A stretch of DNA of 36,449 bases from Haplomitrium mnioides (Eukaryota; Marchantiophyta; Haplomitriopsida; Calobryales). The translations under genes and the position numbers were made by a program. Of this stretch, positions 17,327-28,710 are shown in pieces. The DNA is taken from assembly GCA_049999725.1 (NCBI GenBank), contig JBNGIS010008159.1:1-36449 (forward strand), in the 5' to 3' direction. Position 1 is the stretch's first letter; every line of letters starts with the position of its first letter. The notes below the pieces were generated by a model. The model had not been told where the DNA came from, did no database searches, and saw only the letters and a list, made by a program, of their open reading frames with translations.

Positions 17327-20215
17327 TGTCGGCCATGTGTTTTCGGGTTTTTTTCAAATTTTTGTGTTTAGCTTGGGCTAGCATAGCACTTTGAGCCCAA
17401 CATTGATTAAGCTAATGCACAAAGAGGTGAAAGAGAATAAAAAAAGGTTAAGAAGTTATCGAGAGTCCAAGAAAGTAGGTTTGTTTGGTCTTATTGCAAG
17501 GCGGAGCCAATTTGGCATAAGAAATGGGCAACCTCAAGAATGCGGCTAGGGAGGCATGGCGTGGAGAATAATAGAATTGGAAGCAGAGCCATGGAGAAAT
17601 GCATGCGCGCAGAGGGAGGATTTGATCAGGGGGAGCAAGGAGGAACGCATACGCGCCAGAGGAGAATTTGATCAAGGTAGGATCGACCAAGCTGATTGAT
17701 CAGCTAGGATTGATCCAAGCAAGGGAGGAGGCACCGAGAGTAAAACGAGGGACCTTGAGATTGGAATGGAATATAACAATTTGAAGGGATTGCATCAAGG
17801 GGCTTGGGAGGTTTGAATTTGCAGGCCTGAGAATCGATCGAGCTTGGGAAGAGGCATGAATTGGCCAAGGTGGATTGGGAAAAGGGAAGTGGATCCTAAA
17901 GGAAATCGGGGGAGAGTCAATCGTTGAGGGCATATTGCAAGCAAAAGGAGGTCGTGCCAGGAAGGAATTGCACAGGAGGAGTAATTCGTAGATCAGGGGA
18001 GATTTTGCCAGGAATCACAAGGAGAGAATCGATGTGCAGGGGGACCAGATTCGCAAGAGGAGCATACAAAGAGGAGGAAATTCGTTTGGAAGAGGGGGGC
18101 TAATTCGAGCATTCGCAGTCAAAGGAAGATCAAATTGTGTTAAGACATGATGCAACCAGCGCATGGGAAGAAATCTCAATTACAACAATTGTGAGAGATC
18201 CATGGGAGGATCCATTTGATCCCTCCACCGATCGCACGTAGAGTGGAGAGCAAAGCAGAATTACTAGAGAGTTGAGCGGGAAGACGCATTTCGAGCAAGA
18301 AATTTATAGAGGAGATTGAGCAGAGGAACAAAGATGTGTGTTGTCTGATTATATGTGTCGTCAACCACATACGTAATCAGCCAGAGGTCAACGATGAAAT
18401 GTGAGCCATTCTGATTGATGGGCTAATTGAGCAAAATTCGCGAAAGAGGGATTGGATACTGGCCATCAACTTTGTTATGGGGCATTTGACATTCTTGTTT
18501 TTGGAGACACCAATCCTATTCACCTTCCACTTTATGAAAGGCATCTGCCCTTATACAAGGCAGTCAAGGAGGTTAAAGGTCGCTTATACCTTTTTCTTCC
18601 TCAAAGTAATTTGCAGTTGGATGGTTTGACAATGGCTCCCTGCAGATCTGTTGTGGTGAACAATGTAGATAAGGTGGAACAAATTTTCAAGCAAATAGTT
18701 GAGAATAGGAAGGAGGTGAATCGAGAAGGGTAGCTAAGACAATTTGAGCGATCACGAAGAAGGACCCGAATGAAGCGAGGAGTCATTTCGATCGCGAGCA
18801 GACCGGGGTCATGAACACGAAGGCTAAGATCAAAAGAGAAAGCAGTGAGCAAGAGCAAGAAGGCAACCATGGTTCTTGCATCGAAGGGAACAAACTAAAA
18901 ACAAGACAAATGAACAAATTGACTAAGTTAAGTAAGGGACAAATGAAATGAAAACACTAACTAAGAAAGAAAGGAACAAACAACTAAAAGCTACTTTATG
19001 AAGGCCCAAATTCAAGAGCCTGTAAACTTAGAGGAGGAAACAATGTATGGCCAAATGCTTGGGAGGGCTTTTAGGGGGGTCTAATTTAAGGTTGTCAAGT
19101 CAAGAAAGTTAGCAGGGAGTCAAAGGCTTAAGGGGTATGCGCGGGAGCTCTGCGGGGGATATAGTCTCTCAAAGGCTCTTTTTTAGGGATTCACTTTGGA
19201 GGCACGACATGAGAGCATCGGGGGTGTGAGATAGGGGAGGGGAAAAGAGAGAAAGAGGACCATTAAGGGAGCACAACGGGAGTGTCACGGGGCTGGGCGT
19301 ACGGGGCTAAAGAGTTGGGTGGACTGTGTAATTGCGGAGGTCACACATAGGTGAAGCAATTTTTTGGAAGTGCTGCTAGAGCCAAGCACGACATTTTCTA
19401 AGAACTCGAGGGCGAGGTCAATTTCTTTAAGTCACTACGGGTGGGAGGTACCAATGGTTGTGATTTTCTCTCTATCTATGTGTCAACTAGCTGTGATGCC
19501 AAAAGCTAATGCATAGCATAAGAGCAAGCTGTAGATTAATTTTAGAGTGAATCCAGTGCGCTTTGGGAAGTGCATTGTGTGTTAATTTCTTCTAAGGGGA
19601 CACCAGTTTGGAGTTCTGGCTGGGCAGACTGTGCTTAGGTGGTTTTGTCAAGGAATTTGATGGGTGTCTGGGGAGTGGAGTAAGGGCCAACAGCTGGGAA
19701 GGCTACCTTCTTTTTGGTAGAAGTCAAACAACCAACTTCCTTTCCTTAAGGAAGTCAATCTAGGGACTTTGGGCGACCGAAGGGAAACTACTTGAATATG
19801 AGTGTGTGCGTGGGAATCCGTTGTGGGTGTGCTAGTGACTAAGTAGAGCTGCTGTGGGTATTTGTGGCCAGTAGGCCTGAAGGTGATGTTTGTAAATTTT
19901 ATGATACATTAATTGAGTGCATTGAGTCTTCAGAAGAGCAAGTGTTGGCTGTGGGTGTGTGAGTGTGTGTGCAGTATATTGTGGTTGTAAGTATTGCTCT
20001 AACCACAAAATCCATTCTAGGGTAGGCTGTAATTATTTCAGAAGAAAGTGGTAGACATCTCAAGGCATGGTAGAGTTATTCTAGAGTGCATTAGGAAGAG
20101 TTAGGGTCAATTCGATGCGAAGCCCCTCCCATAGAAGGTCCCAAAATAGGAAATAAGCCTTAAGTTGGTGCAAATTGGTAGAAAAGGATATAAGAGACCA
20201 ACTATAGGGCTGACA
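17327..20215 (+). repeat. Element D 5' LTR (2889 bp)
   Basis: It starts TGTCGGCCATGTG. Segments 17611-17738 and 18859-20215 match 25494-25623 and 25623-26966 of the 3' copy; 17739-18858 has no counterpart there. The end is set at TGACA (20211-20215) because 3' homology stops at the same point. No clear tRNA-type PBS follows, although one would be expected. The first 160 bp resemble 33468-33630. Confidence 0.75.
18452..18733 (+). CDS. Unrecognised 93-codon ORF inside D 5' LTR
   Basis: An open frame with balanced, protein-like composition (segments DILVFGDTNPIHLPLYERHL, EVKGRLYLFLPQSN, MAPCRSVVVNNVDKVEQIFK). The first codon of the open stretch is TTG, and no good ATG lies near its start, so it may be an exon or a captured fragment, not a complete gene. 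It lies in the 1.12-kb segment present only in the 5' LTR. I do not recognise the family. It could be host sequence picked up by the element or a chance frame. Confidence 0.35.
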   Translation: MDTGHQLCYGAFDILVFGDTNPIHLPLYERHLPLYKAVKEVKGRLYLFLPQSNLQLDGLTMAPCRSVVVNNVDKVEQIFKQIVENRKEVNREG

Positions 20216-20517
20216 TTAACCTATTTTTTTGCAATCATGGTAGGACAAAGGGTTCTAAAAATTAACCTTGCTGGATTTTGTCAAGCTAGAAGAGTGAAGA
20301 GCACTGGTTCCCACATTTCGTGGCTGGCTGGTGGTATAGCTCTCAAGGGGAGTAAGGAAACTATTTCTAGAATTCTGGGAGCAGCTTAGCACCAGCAGTG
20401 GAAGAAGACTAGCCAAGGAGGTTACCCTGCTGAGATACGAGAGAGATCTCTCTCAGAAGTGGAAGAAGCCTTGGCACTATGGTTAGAGCTTCATATTCCT
20501 CGCAACCAAAAACCTCT
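20216..20517 (+). other. Element D leader
   Basis: Between the LTR end and the gag ATG. TGGTTCCCACATTTCGTGG (about 20304) has the look of a PBS but lies almost 90 bp inside and cannot be assigned to a tRNA by eye. Nothing else seen. Confidence 0.4.
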
Positions 20518-21350
20518 ATGGCCAATACAGGGCATGTAGCCCAACAAATGCTCGTGGGGCATGTAACACAAAGATCTCGATTTAGGCACAAAACATTCAA
20601 GGGGTCTACGAGAGAAGACTTGGATGAATGGTTGGATGATTTTTAAGGCACTGCTTATGCCAATGAAAAGAACCTCATTAAGGAGACTATTCTCCATGGG
20701 GTGTTGAAGGGAGAGGCTGGTCCTTGGTACCAGATTTAACCGGAGGCCACCAAGAGGAATTGGGACACCTTCAAGGCCACCTTCTTGGAGGAATTCAGGA
20801 AGGTAGGAGGGGAATCAAAGACCTTGATCAAGATAGGCCAAATGGAGATGAAAAAAACTGAATTGGTACGGAAATTTCTACAACGATTCCAGCGAATGGC
20901 CCAGAAGATCACACCAACCACATCGGATGAGATGCTCACCTCTTGGTTCATTTCAGCCTTGCCCAAGACTTTAGGGGCTTGGGTGAGGAGATCCAAACCC
21001 ACATACCTTGAGCAAGCAATGGAAGAAGCCCAATTCTATGTCAAGTCGGAGGTGTCAAGCTCGAAGAGAAAGACAAAGAGGAGGGATTAGTTCAAGAGTT
21101 CTTCAGAGAGTTCTAGCCAAGAGGATAGCTTTGAGGCTAGCTCCTCCTCAGAATCAGAATTCGAGAGTGAGAGTAGCTCAGAAAGCTCCGAGGATGAAAG
21201 TCCCATAGGAGGCAAAAGGAAAAATGGAGTAAGAAGAAAAAAGAGGTCAAAGAGAAGAAGGGCAGAAGACATGAGAAACACAAGGAGAGAAAGGCCCATA
21301 GATCCTATGACAGAGGTGCTGGGGCAGAAACCAGTAAGAGAAGGGGGTTG
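20518..21350 (+). pseudogene. Element D gag
   Basis: The ATG at 20518 opens a frame that stays in register to about 21350 with only stop codons as breaks (after LDEWLDDF, WYQI and KRRD; all but the last are TAA where Gln is likely). The retrotransposon gag core includes KETILHGVLKGEAGPWYQ, WDTFKATFLEEFRKVG, ELVRKFLQRFQRMAQ and WFISALPKTLGAWVRR. It is followed by a Ser/Glu-rich acidic stretch (21090-21210) and a Lys/Arg-rich stretch (21211-21300). The protein would form the particle; the charged tail is unusual in its strict acidic-then-basic order. Confidence 0.78.
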
Positions 21351-22500
21351 AAAGATCCAATAGAGGAAATTCATGCAAAATTGGAGGCCATGACAATCCC
21401 ACTTTGCAGGCCTGAAGCTGGAGGGTAAAAAACTGCTGTCATGGAGAGCTTATGTGTGGTGCATGAAGTGCAAAAGTTACGTGCAATCCCCATAAGAATG
21501 CCCCATGGATGGGATCCCTATTCATTACGTAAGGGAGAATCCACGAGAGTGGTACCGGGAGGAGGTAGAGTACGTGCAAGGGGATCCACTAGGTGGTAAG
21601 CCAACCCCAAACAATGGCAGACAGACCAGCCAATCTAGTGCCTAGCCAATCAGCAGCATGGAGGCAGGCAAGACTTGGAGGGGCAGGCCCAAGCTCGAAC
21701 TGAGCTAGAGTGATAGTTTGTTGGAATTGTGGGCAGTCAGGCCACATTTCTCCTAGTAACTGTCCCAAGCTCATGAAGCAGGGATATGGCCTGCCAGGCC
21801 TATTATGTACAAACTCCAAGAAGAAAGGGCACCTGGCCAATAATTTCCCCCACCCCCAAAGGCAAGAGTTGTCCCCCAATCCAGTCCAGCAAGCACAATC
21901 GCCTGCATCGATAAATCTAGTGACCACTTCATAGGAGTATGGGGCAGAATTTACAGTGGTGGAGATGGCATTAGACTAGGACTGTTACCGAGTGACAACA
22001 AGGGCAGCAACCAGAACCAAGGAGAGAAGGAAGACCAAGCAGATTTGGAAGAAAGAGAGGACCGCTAACGTGCTGCCTACCAAAGAAGATTCAGATTACA
22101 AGAGGGAGCACCCCAAGTTGTTCTACCCCAAGCAAGAGGAGGAAGTGAAAAGGCAGCTGGAGGCCTTAGAGGCAACTAAAGCTCAGCAATCAGAGGAGAA
22201 AACCTTGTGTGAGATTAATCTGAGGAAGGCTATTGAAGAGCAGACCAAATCAGACTAGGCAACCTAGCCACCAATCAAGTCGACCAACACTCTCGCACCT
22301 TACAGCATCCAAAGGGATGTAAGGGACTGCCCGATCACTACGACAGTGGGTTAGCTGATCAGATACAACCCTGTATACAAGCGACAGCTGCGGGAGTTAC
22401 TCATGGGTGCCAAGAGAAAAAGGAAGCTCCCAACGGTGGGTACCACAGTCGATTTGAGGATCATCTGTAAGAACAAAGAGACCCCTGAGATAGATATCTA
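21351..22500 (+). pseudogene. Element D zinc knuckles and linker
   Basis: At 21720-21850 two knuckles can be read: CWNCGQSGHISPSNC (one extra residue before the last Cys) and LCTNSKKKGHLANNF, where the second and last Cys are lost. A charged linker follows (EEEVKRQLEALEATKAQQSE, 22130-22200) with coiled-coil character. Stops occur at 21932, 21976 and 22256, among others. This is nucleic-acid binding nucleocapsid sequence. Confidence 0.7.
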
Positions 22501-23299
22501 GATTGCAGGGTGTACGCTGTCCCTTGTACCCGTAGATGGAGGGGCAGGAGTTAATATCATGGTGGAGGAGATTGCCCACTGCCTTGGCTTCAAGACTTTC
22601 CAACCAACCGAAAGAATTATATGGTTGGCTGACGGGTCGAGAGTTAAGCCCTTGGGGGCCTTGCTGCAGGTTCCAATATGGATTGGAGGGAAGGAAATTT
22701 CCCTGAAATACTTGGTTTTGAGGCCATCCAGAGCTTCCCCCTACCCTGTTTTGATTAGGAGGCCTTGGCTATATGGTGCCAAGGTGATGCACAATTGGGG
22801 AGACTCTACCTTAGTGTTCGGGCCATCCAAGATCGTGGCTCATTATGGACCTATCCCACATGAGGGGGAGATTGTAGACGACCAGAAGTATGACACTACG
22901 TGGTCAGTGGAGAAAGATTCAGAGGATGATGACACCTATTGGCTGAGATTGGTGAGCGACATGACAAAGGCGGATTTTGTTGGCAAAACTGAAACAAGAG
23001 TAAATCAGTTGGAGACCTCTGTATTCTGGATTGGGGAAACAGAGGAAGGAGGGTCAAGAGTGTCTATTCTCAGCCCTGGACCTAACCTAAAAGGGGAGTC
23101 AGAAGTATCCACTTCAAGTCCTAAAACCGATCAAAAAGGGGAGTCGACTATAGCCATCATTCCAACGAAGGTTGACCACCAAGGCGAGGAAAGGAAGCTT
23201 AACAAGAAGCATGCTGTAGGTGCTTTAAGGCTCGCTCAATTGGAATCAGACTGTGGTTCCACTAACATGAACAAAGTGGAGGTCATACAAGCGGAGTAG
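22501..23299 (+). pseudogene. Element D protease and linker
   Basis: An aspartic protease region is read at CTLSLVPVDGGAGVNIMVEE (Asp codon 22535-22537), continuing as RIIWLADGSRVKPLGALLQV, GKEISLKYLVLRPSRASPYP and VLIRRPWLYGAKVMHNWG (ending about 22810). The active site reads D-G-G, not D-S/T-G; I recall DGG variants in this kind of element, so it may not be a mutation. A Ser/Glu-rich linker follows to the TAG at 23297. Confidence 0.72.
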
Positions 23300-24160
23300 T
23301 GTCGGGAGATAACGGTTTTTGGCGGGAGGACATTCAAGCTTGGCTTCACCATGAACAAGGGGGCTGAGAGAACTTTTATGCAAACCCTAGGGAATTACAG
23401 CGACATATTTTCCTGGAGTCATATAGACCTGAAAGGAGTGCCCAAGGAATTACGGGAGCATCGCATCGATTCGGAAGCTAATGTGACCCTTGTGAGGTAG
23501 CGGCAATATCAAATGAATCCACGGTTCTCTTTGCTGGTTAAAGAGGAGGTGGATAAGCTCCTGGATGCAGGGTTCCTATACCCTATTCTGAACAACAAAT
23601 GGGTGTTCCCTTTGGTGTGGTGCCAAAGAAGGTAGGATTGGACAGAAAACTAAAAATATAGGTCTACCAAGACTTCCGCAAGCTAAATGTTGCCACAAAG
23701 AAGGACCACTACCCCTTGCCCTTCACTGATGGTGTCCTGGACCTAGTGGCAGGCCAGCAAGTGTATAGTTTCATGGATGGGTACTCACGTTACAACAAGA
23801 TGTGAATACGAGAGGAAGACCACCTAAAAACTGCTTTTACGATAGAGTGGGGAGTGTTTGCGTTTCGGAGGATGCCATTTGGTCTCTATAATTTCCCTGG
23901 TACATTCCAGAGATTAATGATGACCACATTTCACGATTACTTCATGAAGTTCCTTAAGATCTTCATCGACGACTTCGTGGTATATAGTAAGATGAAAGAT
24001 CATGAGGAGCATGTTCGGCTCACATTTCAGCGTTGCAGGGAAACAAGGCTACGGCTGCACCTTGGAAAATGCTTCTTTGCGGTGAGAGAAGGGATATTAC
24101 TTGGACATAAGGTCTCTAGCCATAGAATTGCGGTGGACTAGGAAAAGGTGGTATTATAGT
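23300..24160 (+). pseudogene. Element D reverse transcriptase
   Basis: Motifs in order: GNYSDIFSWSHIDLKGVPKE, NPRFSLLVKEEVDKLLDAGF, a frameshift at about 23610-23630 in the VVPKK motif, VYQDFRKLNVATKKDHYPLP, YSFMDGYSRYNKM, FAFRRMPFGLYNFPGTFQRL and FLKIFIDDFVVYSK with both catalytic Asp codons at 23968-23973, then GILLGHKVSSHRIAVD. Stops at 23659, 23803 and 24139 are seen. Ty3/gypsy non-chromovirus type. Confidence 0.86.
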
Positions 24161-24800
24161 TGGGTGTGGCATTTCCGACGTGTTTGGTGGAGGTGCAGGG
24201 ATTCTTGGGCTGCGTGGGCTACTACCGGAGGTTCATTCCAAAATTTGCCTTAGTATTCTACCACCTATCTGAGATGGTGAAGAAGGGCAGCAATTTTGAG
24301 CCAACTGAGCCCATAAAATCTAGTTTCAACAAGCTCAAAAGGCGATTGGCCAACGCCCCGATCCTAGCACCCCCAAACTGGTCTAAAGAATTCCATGTAA
24401 TGGTAGATGTTTCAGGTTTCTATGTGGGAGCAGTGATGAGCCAACTAAATGAGGAAGGAAGGGACCACTCGATCTACTTTGCTAGCCGACTCCTCTCAAT
24501 GGCGGAGAAGAATTATTCGCCTATCGATCGTGAGGCGTTGGGCATAATCTACTCACTAAAAAAATTCAAGCATTACTTGCTACACTACAAGGTAGTATTC
24601 CACACAGATCATAACGCCATGAAGTACATGGTCAACAAGCCTGATCTGACCGGGAGAGTGACGAGGTGGATGTGATTGTTTTGGGAATTTGATTTTGAGG
24701 TGCGTGTCAAACCGGGGAAGAAACACCAGAATGCAGATTTCTTCTCGAGGATCAATGGTAAGCCGAGTGAGGAGGGAGCGGGGGACACCTTCCCTGATGA
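24161..24800 (+). pseudogene. Element D RNase H
   Basis: FLGCVGYYRRFIPKFALVFY leads into ANAPILAPPNWSKEFHVMVD (first Asp), SGFYVGAVMSQLNEEGRDHS, YFASRLLSMAEKNYSPIDRE (Glu) and VVFHTDHNAMKYMVNKPDLT (Asp). It is open from 24160 to 24675 with one stop at 24673 (TGA), then FDFEVRVKPGKKHQNADFFS. The catalytic residues appear present. Confidence 0.85.
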
Positions 24801-25495
24801 AGATCTGTTCCACATCAAAGCAAGGAGATTGATAGAATACGAAGACATCATTCAGTTCCTCTTAATGACAAAAATCCCACCACGACGCACGGCGGAACAA
24901 GCGGCGATTTTTCTCAGAAAGGTGAGACCCTTCCTCATGATCAAGGGAATTCTGCATAGGCAAGGCATGGATGGTCAGATACGCAGGTGCTTGGAGAAGG
25001 ACCAATTCATAGTGGTGATGCAAGCTATGCACGAGGGAGAGGCCGGTGATCATTTTGCTGCGGAAACCACCATTTGGAAAATTGTGGATGCAAAGTATTG
25101 GTGGCCCACCATGCATAGGGATGTCCACTTCTTTGTGAAGAGGTGTGATGCATGCCAACAGATTGGAAAACTTGCAGCAGCCCGTCACCATCCCCTAGTG
25201 CCGATCATTCCATTGGCTCCCTTTGAGAAGTGGGGGATTGACTTCATCGAGCCCATCACTCCTTCTACAAGGCGTGGAAACATGTATATTTTTTTTCTAT
25301 TGATTATGCTACAAAGTGTGTTGAAGCCATGGCAACTAGGAAGGATGACGCGTCGACGATGGCTCGATTCCTCTACGAGCAGATTTTCACCAGATTTGGA
25401 GTGCCACTGGAATTGGTGAGTGACCAAGACACATATTTCATTAATCAGGTCATCAGTGAGCGGAGAGGTACATGGTCAAGCACAGAAAAACCACA
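24801..25495 (+). pseudogene. Element D integrase, truncated
   Basis: The HHCC domain is complete (MHEGEAGDHFAAETT, FVKRCDACQQIG). The core has the first Asp at 25240-25242 (WGIDFIEPITP) and, after a frameshift near 25290-25320, the second Asp at 25422-25424 (VSDQDTYF). The frame then reads MVKHRKTT and ends at 25495, where it joins LTR sequence. The catalytic Glu, the C-terminal domain and the polypurine tract are missing. Confidence 0.85.
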
Positions 25496-26966
25496 AAGGG
25501 AGGATTCGATCAAGGACGAGCAAGGAGGAACACATGTGTGCCAGAGGAGGACTCGATCAAGGTAAGATTGATTACGCTGATCGATAAGTTAGGATCTATC
25601 TACGCAAGGGAGGAGGCATCGAGAAGGCAACCATGGTTCTTACATCGAAGGAAACAAGCAAAAAATATGACAAATAAACAAGTTGACTAAGTTAAGTAAG
25701 AGACAAATGAAATGAAAACACTAACTAAAAAAGAAAGGAACAAACAACTAAAAGCTCCTTTATGAAGGCCCAAATTCAAGAGCCTCTAAACTTAGAGGAG
25801 GAAATAATGTATGTCCAAATGCTTGGGAGGGCTTTAAGAAGGTCTAATTTAAGGTTGCCAATTCAAGAAAGTTAGCGGGCAGTCAAAGGCTTAAAGGGTA
25901 TGTGGGGGATATAGTCTCTTAAGGGCTATTTTTTAGGGATTCACTTCGAGGGCACAAAAGGTGAGCATTGAGGGTGCGAGACAAAGGAGGGGAAAAGAGA
26001 GAAAGAGGACCATCAAGGGAGCACGACGAGAGTGTCACGGGGCTGGGCGTGCGGGGCTAAAGAGTTGGGTGGACTGTGTAATCACGGAGGGCACACATAG
26101 GTGGAGCAATTTTTTGGAGGTTCTGTCAAAGCCAAGCACGACATTTCCAAGAACTCGAGGGCGGGGTCAATTTCTTTAAGTCACTATAAGTGGGAGGTAC
26201 TAGTGGTTGTGATTTTTTCTCTATCTCTGTGTCAACTAGCTGTGCTGCCAGAAGCTACTCCATAGTAGAAGAGCAAGTTGTAGATTAATTTCAGAGTGAA
26301 TCTAGTGCGCATTGGGAGGTGTATTGTGTGTTACTTTCTTCTAAGGGGACACTAGTTTGGAGTTCTAGCTAGGCAGACTATGCTTGGGCGGTTCTGTTGA
26401 GGAATTTGACGGGTGTCTGGGGAGTGGAGTAAGGGCCAGTAGCTGGGAGGGCTACCTTCTTTTTGGTAGAAGTCAAACAGCCAACTTCCTTTCCCTTAGG
26501 AAGTCAATCTAGGGACTTTGGGTGGCCGAAGGGAAACTACTTGAATACGGGTGTGTGCGTGAGAGTTAGTTGTGGGTGTGCTAGTGATTGAGTAAAATTA
26601 CTGTGGGTATTTGTGGCCAACAGGCTTGAGGGTGATGTTTGTAAATTTTATGATATATTAATTGAGTGCATTGAGTCTTTGGAAGAGCGAGTGTTGGCTG
26701 TGGGTGTGTAAGTGTGTGTGCAGTACATTATGGTTGTAAGTAGTTCGCTCTAACCAAAAAATCCATTCTAGGGTTGGCTATAATTATTTCAAAAGAGTGC
26801 GGTAGACATCCCAGGGCATGGTAGAGTTATTCCAGAGTGTGTAAAGAAGAGTTAGGGTCAATTCGGTGCAAAGCTCCTCCCATAAAAGGTCTCGAAACAG
26901 GAAATCAGCCTTAAGTTGGTACAAATTGGTAGAAAAAGAGATAAGAGACCAACCTTAGGGTTGAAA
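25496..26966 (+). repeat. Element D 3' LTR, truncated
   Basis: It matches 17611-17738 and then 18859-20215 of the 5' LTR. It lacks the first ~284 bp of the LTR, which were lost with the end of integrase, and the 1.12-kb middle segment. It ends TTGAAA (26961-26966), followed by the AAATG duplication. Confidence 0.8.
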
Positions 26967-26971
26967 AAATG
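26967..26971. other. Target-site duplication of element D, right
   Basis: AAATG, identical to 17322-17326. Confidence 0.85.
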
Positions 26972-27480
26972 AATCCGCTTATTGAGCTTGTTTACAAGCA
27001 CCACAATAGCAGTAAGCCAACATGGTGCAGTTGGAAGTGAAATGACAAGATCCAAACTTGCATGTTTCCAACGAGTAGTAGGAATTGGTAGTGGTTGAAG
27101 AAGTTTTGCTGGATGTTGATTTGAAACTTTGCTTTGTTGAAAACTTTCACACAAACTTTGCAAGCCAAGTTTGGCCACAACCAAGTGTGCTAAAGCAACT
27201 CTATAGTTTTATCTACTCTAAGATGCCATGAGATGAGAATGTTATGTGCTTGTTTAAACAAACCATTCGAAACGTACCATCTTATACAACATATATTTGA
27301 TAGCCTTGATAGAGAATACCATCTCAAATGGAAAAAAGAATGATACTCAACATCTTTGACTGCCAATTGTGCATGAACAAGACTAAAAAAATCATCTTCT
27401 TGTAGTTTTTGGCAATAACTTTCTCTAATTGCCTCATCAAGATGTAATATGCTAATGTTAACCACCTCTATTGTATTCAC
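26972..27480 (-). pseudogene. Element C integrase (N-terminal part) and linker
   Basis: The minus-strand reading includes VSNQHPAKLLQPLPIPTTRW, KHASLDLVISLPTAPCWL (first catalytic Asp) and IVVLVNKLNKRIHF, then meets element D. Upstream (27184-27480) is the pre-integrase linker VVNISILHLDEAIRESYCQK, matching the element A linker at 4549-4785. The two halves of the core join cleanly across D. Confidence 0.82.
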
Positions 27481-28710
27481 TCAATGATTTGACCATTGTG
27501 ACAATGCATAAGATTTAGTGTGGAACCTTCTAGGCTTGTACTGTAGCTTGATATGGAAGAGTTGCAATTGATCTTCCCATCAGTGATGGCGACTTGTCAT
27601 ATTTTACAAATGGATCATTTGTAACAATGGCTTGTCATCTGTGAGCATAAGTATAGGTCTTCTCAAAAGATAGTGTCTCCACACATTGGTAGCATAAACC
27701 ATTGTCAATTGCTTCGATCCTTTCTAGAATAATTTCTCTGTAGCACATTTAATTTGCGTGACATGAAAGTAATTGGAAGAAGTTCGTTCTCAAACTCTTG
27801 TTGGAAAACTACTCCAATAGCAAAATTACAAGAATTAAAATCAACTACACAACATGCCTTTGGATTATATGACTATAGAATATGATAAGAAGAGACTATA
27901 TCATTGAGCTATTGAATGTCACATGCTCTTTGGTGGTCTATTGGAACTTGACCTCCTTGCTTAGCAGATCTGTAAGTGGTGTAGCACTGTACACACAATA
28001 ATAGATGAATCATTGATAGAAGCTTGCCAATCCATTGAAGGCTCTAATGTTCTTTTTCTCCTTTGGCGTTGGCCACTCTAAGATAGCTTTAGTTTTCTCT
28101 TCTTCCGCTTTGATACCATTCGTAGACACTTTCTACTCTAGATAAGTAACCTCTTGCTTCCAAAATTTGCACTTGGATTTCTTGCAATAAAAATTTCAGT
28201 TGCACAACCTTTGCAATAATTCTTCAAGTGATCATGATGCTCATCTTCAATTTTACTAAAAATAAAAATGTCATCCAAGAATACCAAAATTGAATTATCC
28301 AATAAACCATCAAAATTCAATGCATTTGATCTATGAATATGGTTGGAGCATTGGTGAGACTAAATATAAAGACCTCCTACTCAAAATACCCATACCTTGT
28401 GTGAAAAGTTGTCTTTGGTACATCACTTGCCTTGATAGGAATTTTTCAATAGCTATTTTAAAGATCTAGCTTGGAAAAGAATTGTGCACCACTCAGTTGA
28501 TCCAAAAAATCATCAATATGTGGTAAAAGATAAGCATTCTTAAGTGTTTGATTGCTCAAATCACGGTAATATATATAGAGACAAAATCCACCATCTTTTT
28601 TTGGTACAAAAAAATACCGGTGCTCTCCAAAGCAAAGTATTATGCTAAATGAAATCCTTCTCAAGAAGATCTGTCAAGGTCTTGCGAAGCTCTTCCAACT
28701 CTTGTGGTGA
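27481..28710 (-). pseudogene. Element C RNase H and reverse transcriptase
   Basis: It is collinear with element A 4786-5990 but independently decayed. RT pieces: [40 protein letters not shown] (28664-28458) and the active site ILVFLDDIFIFSK (about 28260-28300) with both Asp kept. The RNase H DASN region lies near 27830-27860. The A-like sequence stops abruptly at 28710 (GTGGTGA), directly before TGTTTCAACA. Confidence 0.8.

Larger units (their letters stand above)
17327..26966 (+). mobile_element. Element D: long-LTR Ty3/gypsy nested in C
   Basis: A plus-strand element of 9640 bp. The 5' LTR runs 17327-20215 (TGT...TGACA). The 3' LTR is truncated (25496-26966) and ends TGAAA. Internal order is gag, two zinc knuckles, protease, RT, RNase H and integrase, with the integrase cut inside its core. 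There is no chromodomain. Motifs (IDDFVVYSK; HRQGMDGQIRRCLEK; KRCDACQQIG) place it in the non-chromovirus branch of plant Ty3/gypsy elements. It is inserted in the integrase of element C with an AAATG duplication. It is less AT-rich than its surroundings. Confidence 0.88.

Noticed and set aside
17448-18370. Minus-strand frames in the D 5' LTR
   Set aside because: Antisense to LTR sequence, Pro/Ser-rich low-complexity translations, no family motif.
24580-25427. Minus-strand frames over the D RNase H and integrase
   Set aside because: Shadows of the well-supported plus-strand pol frames.
3616-28710. Copia-type or endogenous pararetrovirus origin
   Set aside because: Domain order is RT, RNase H, then integrase, with long LTRs and chromodomains, as in Ty3/gypsy. 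No movement protein or coat motif was seen.
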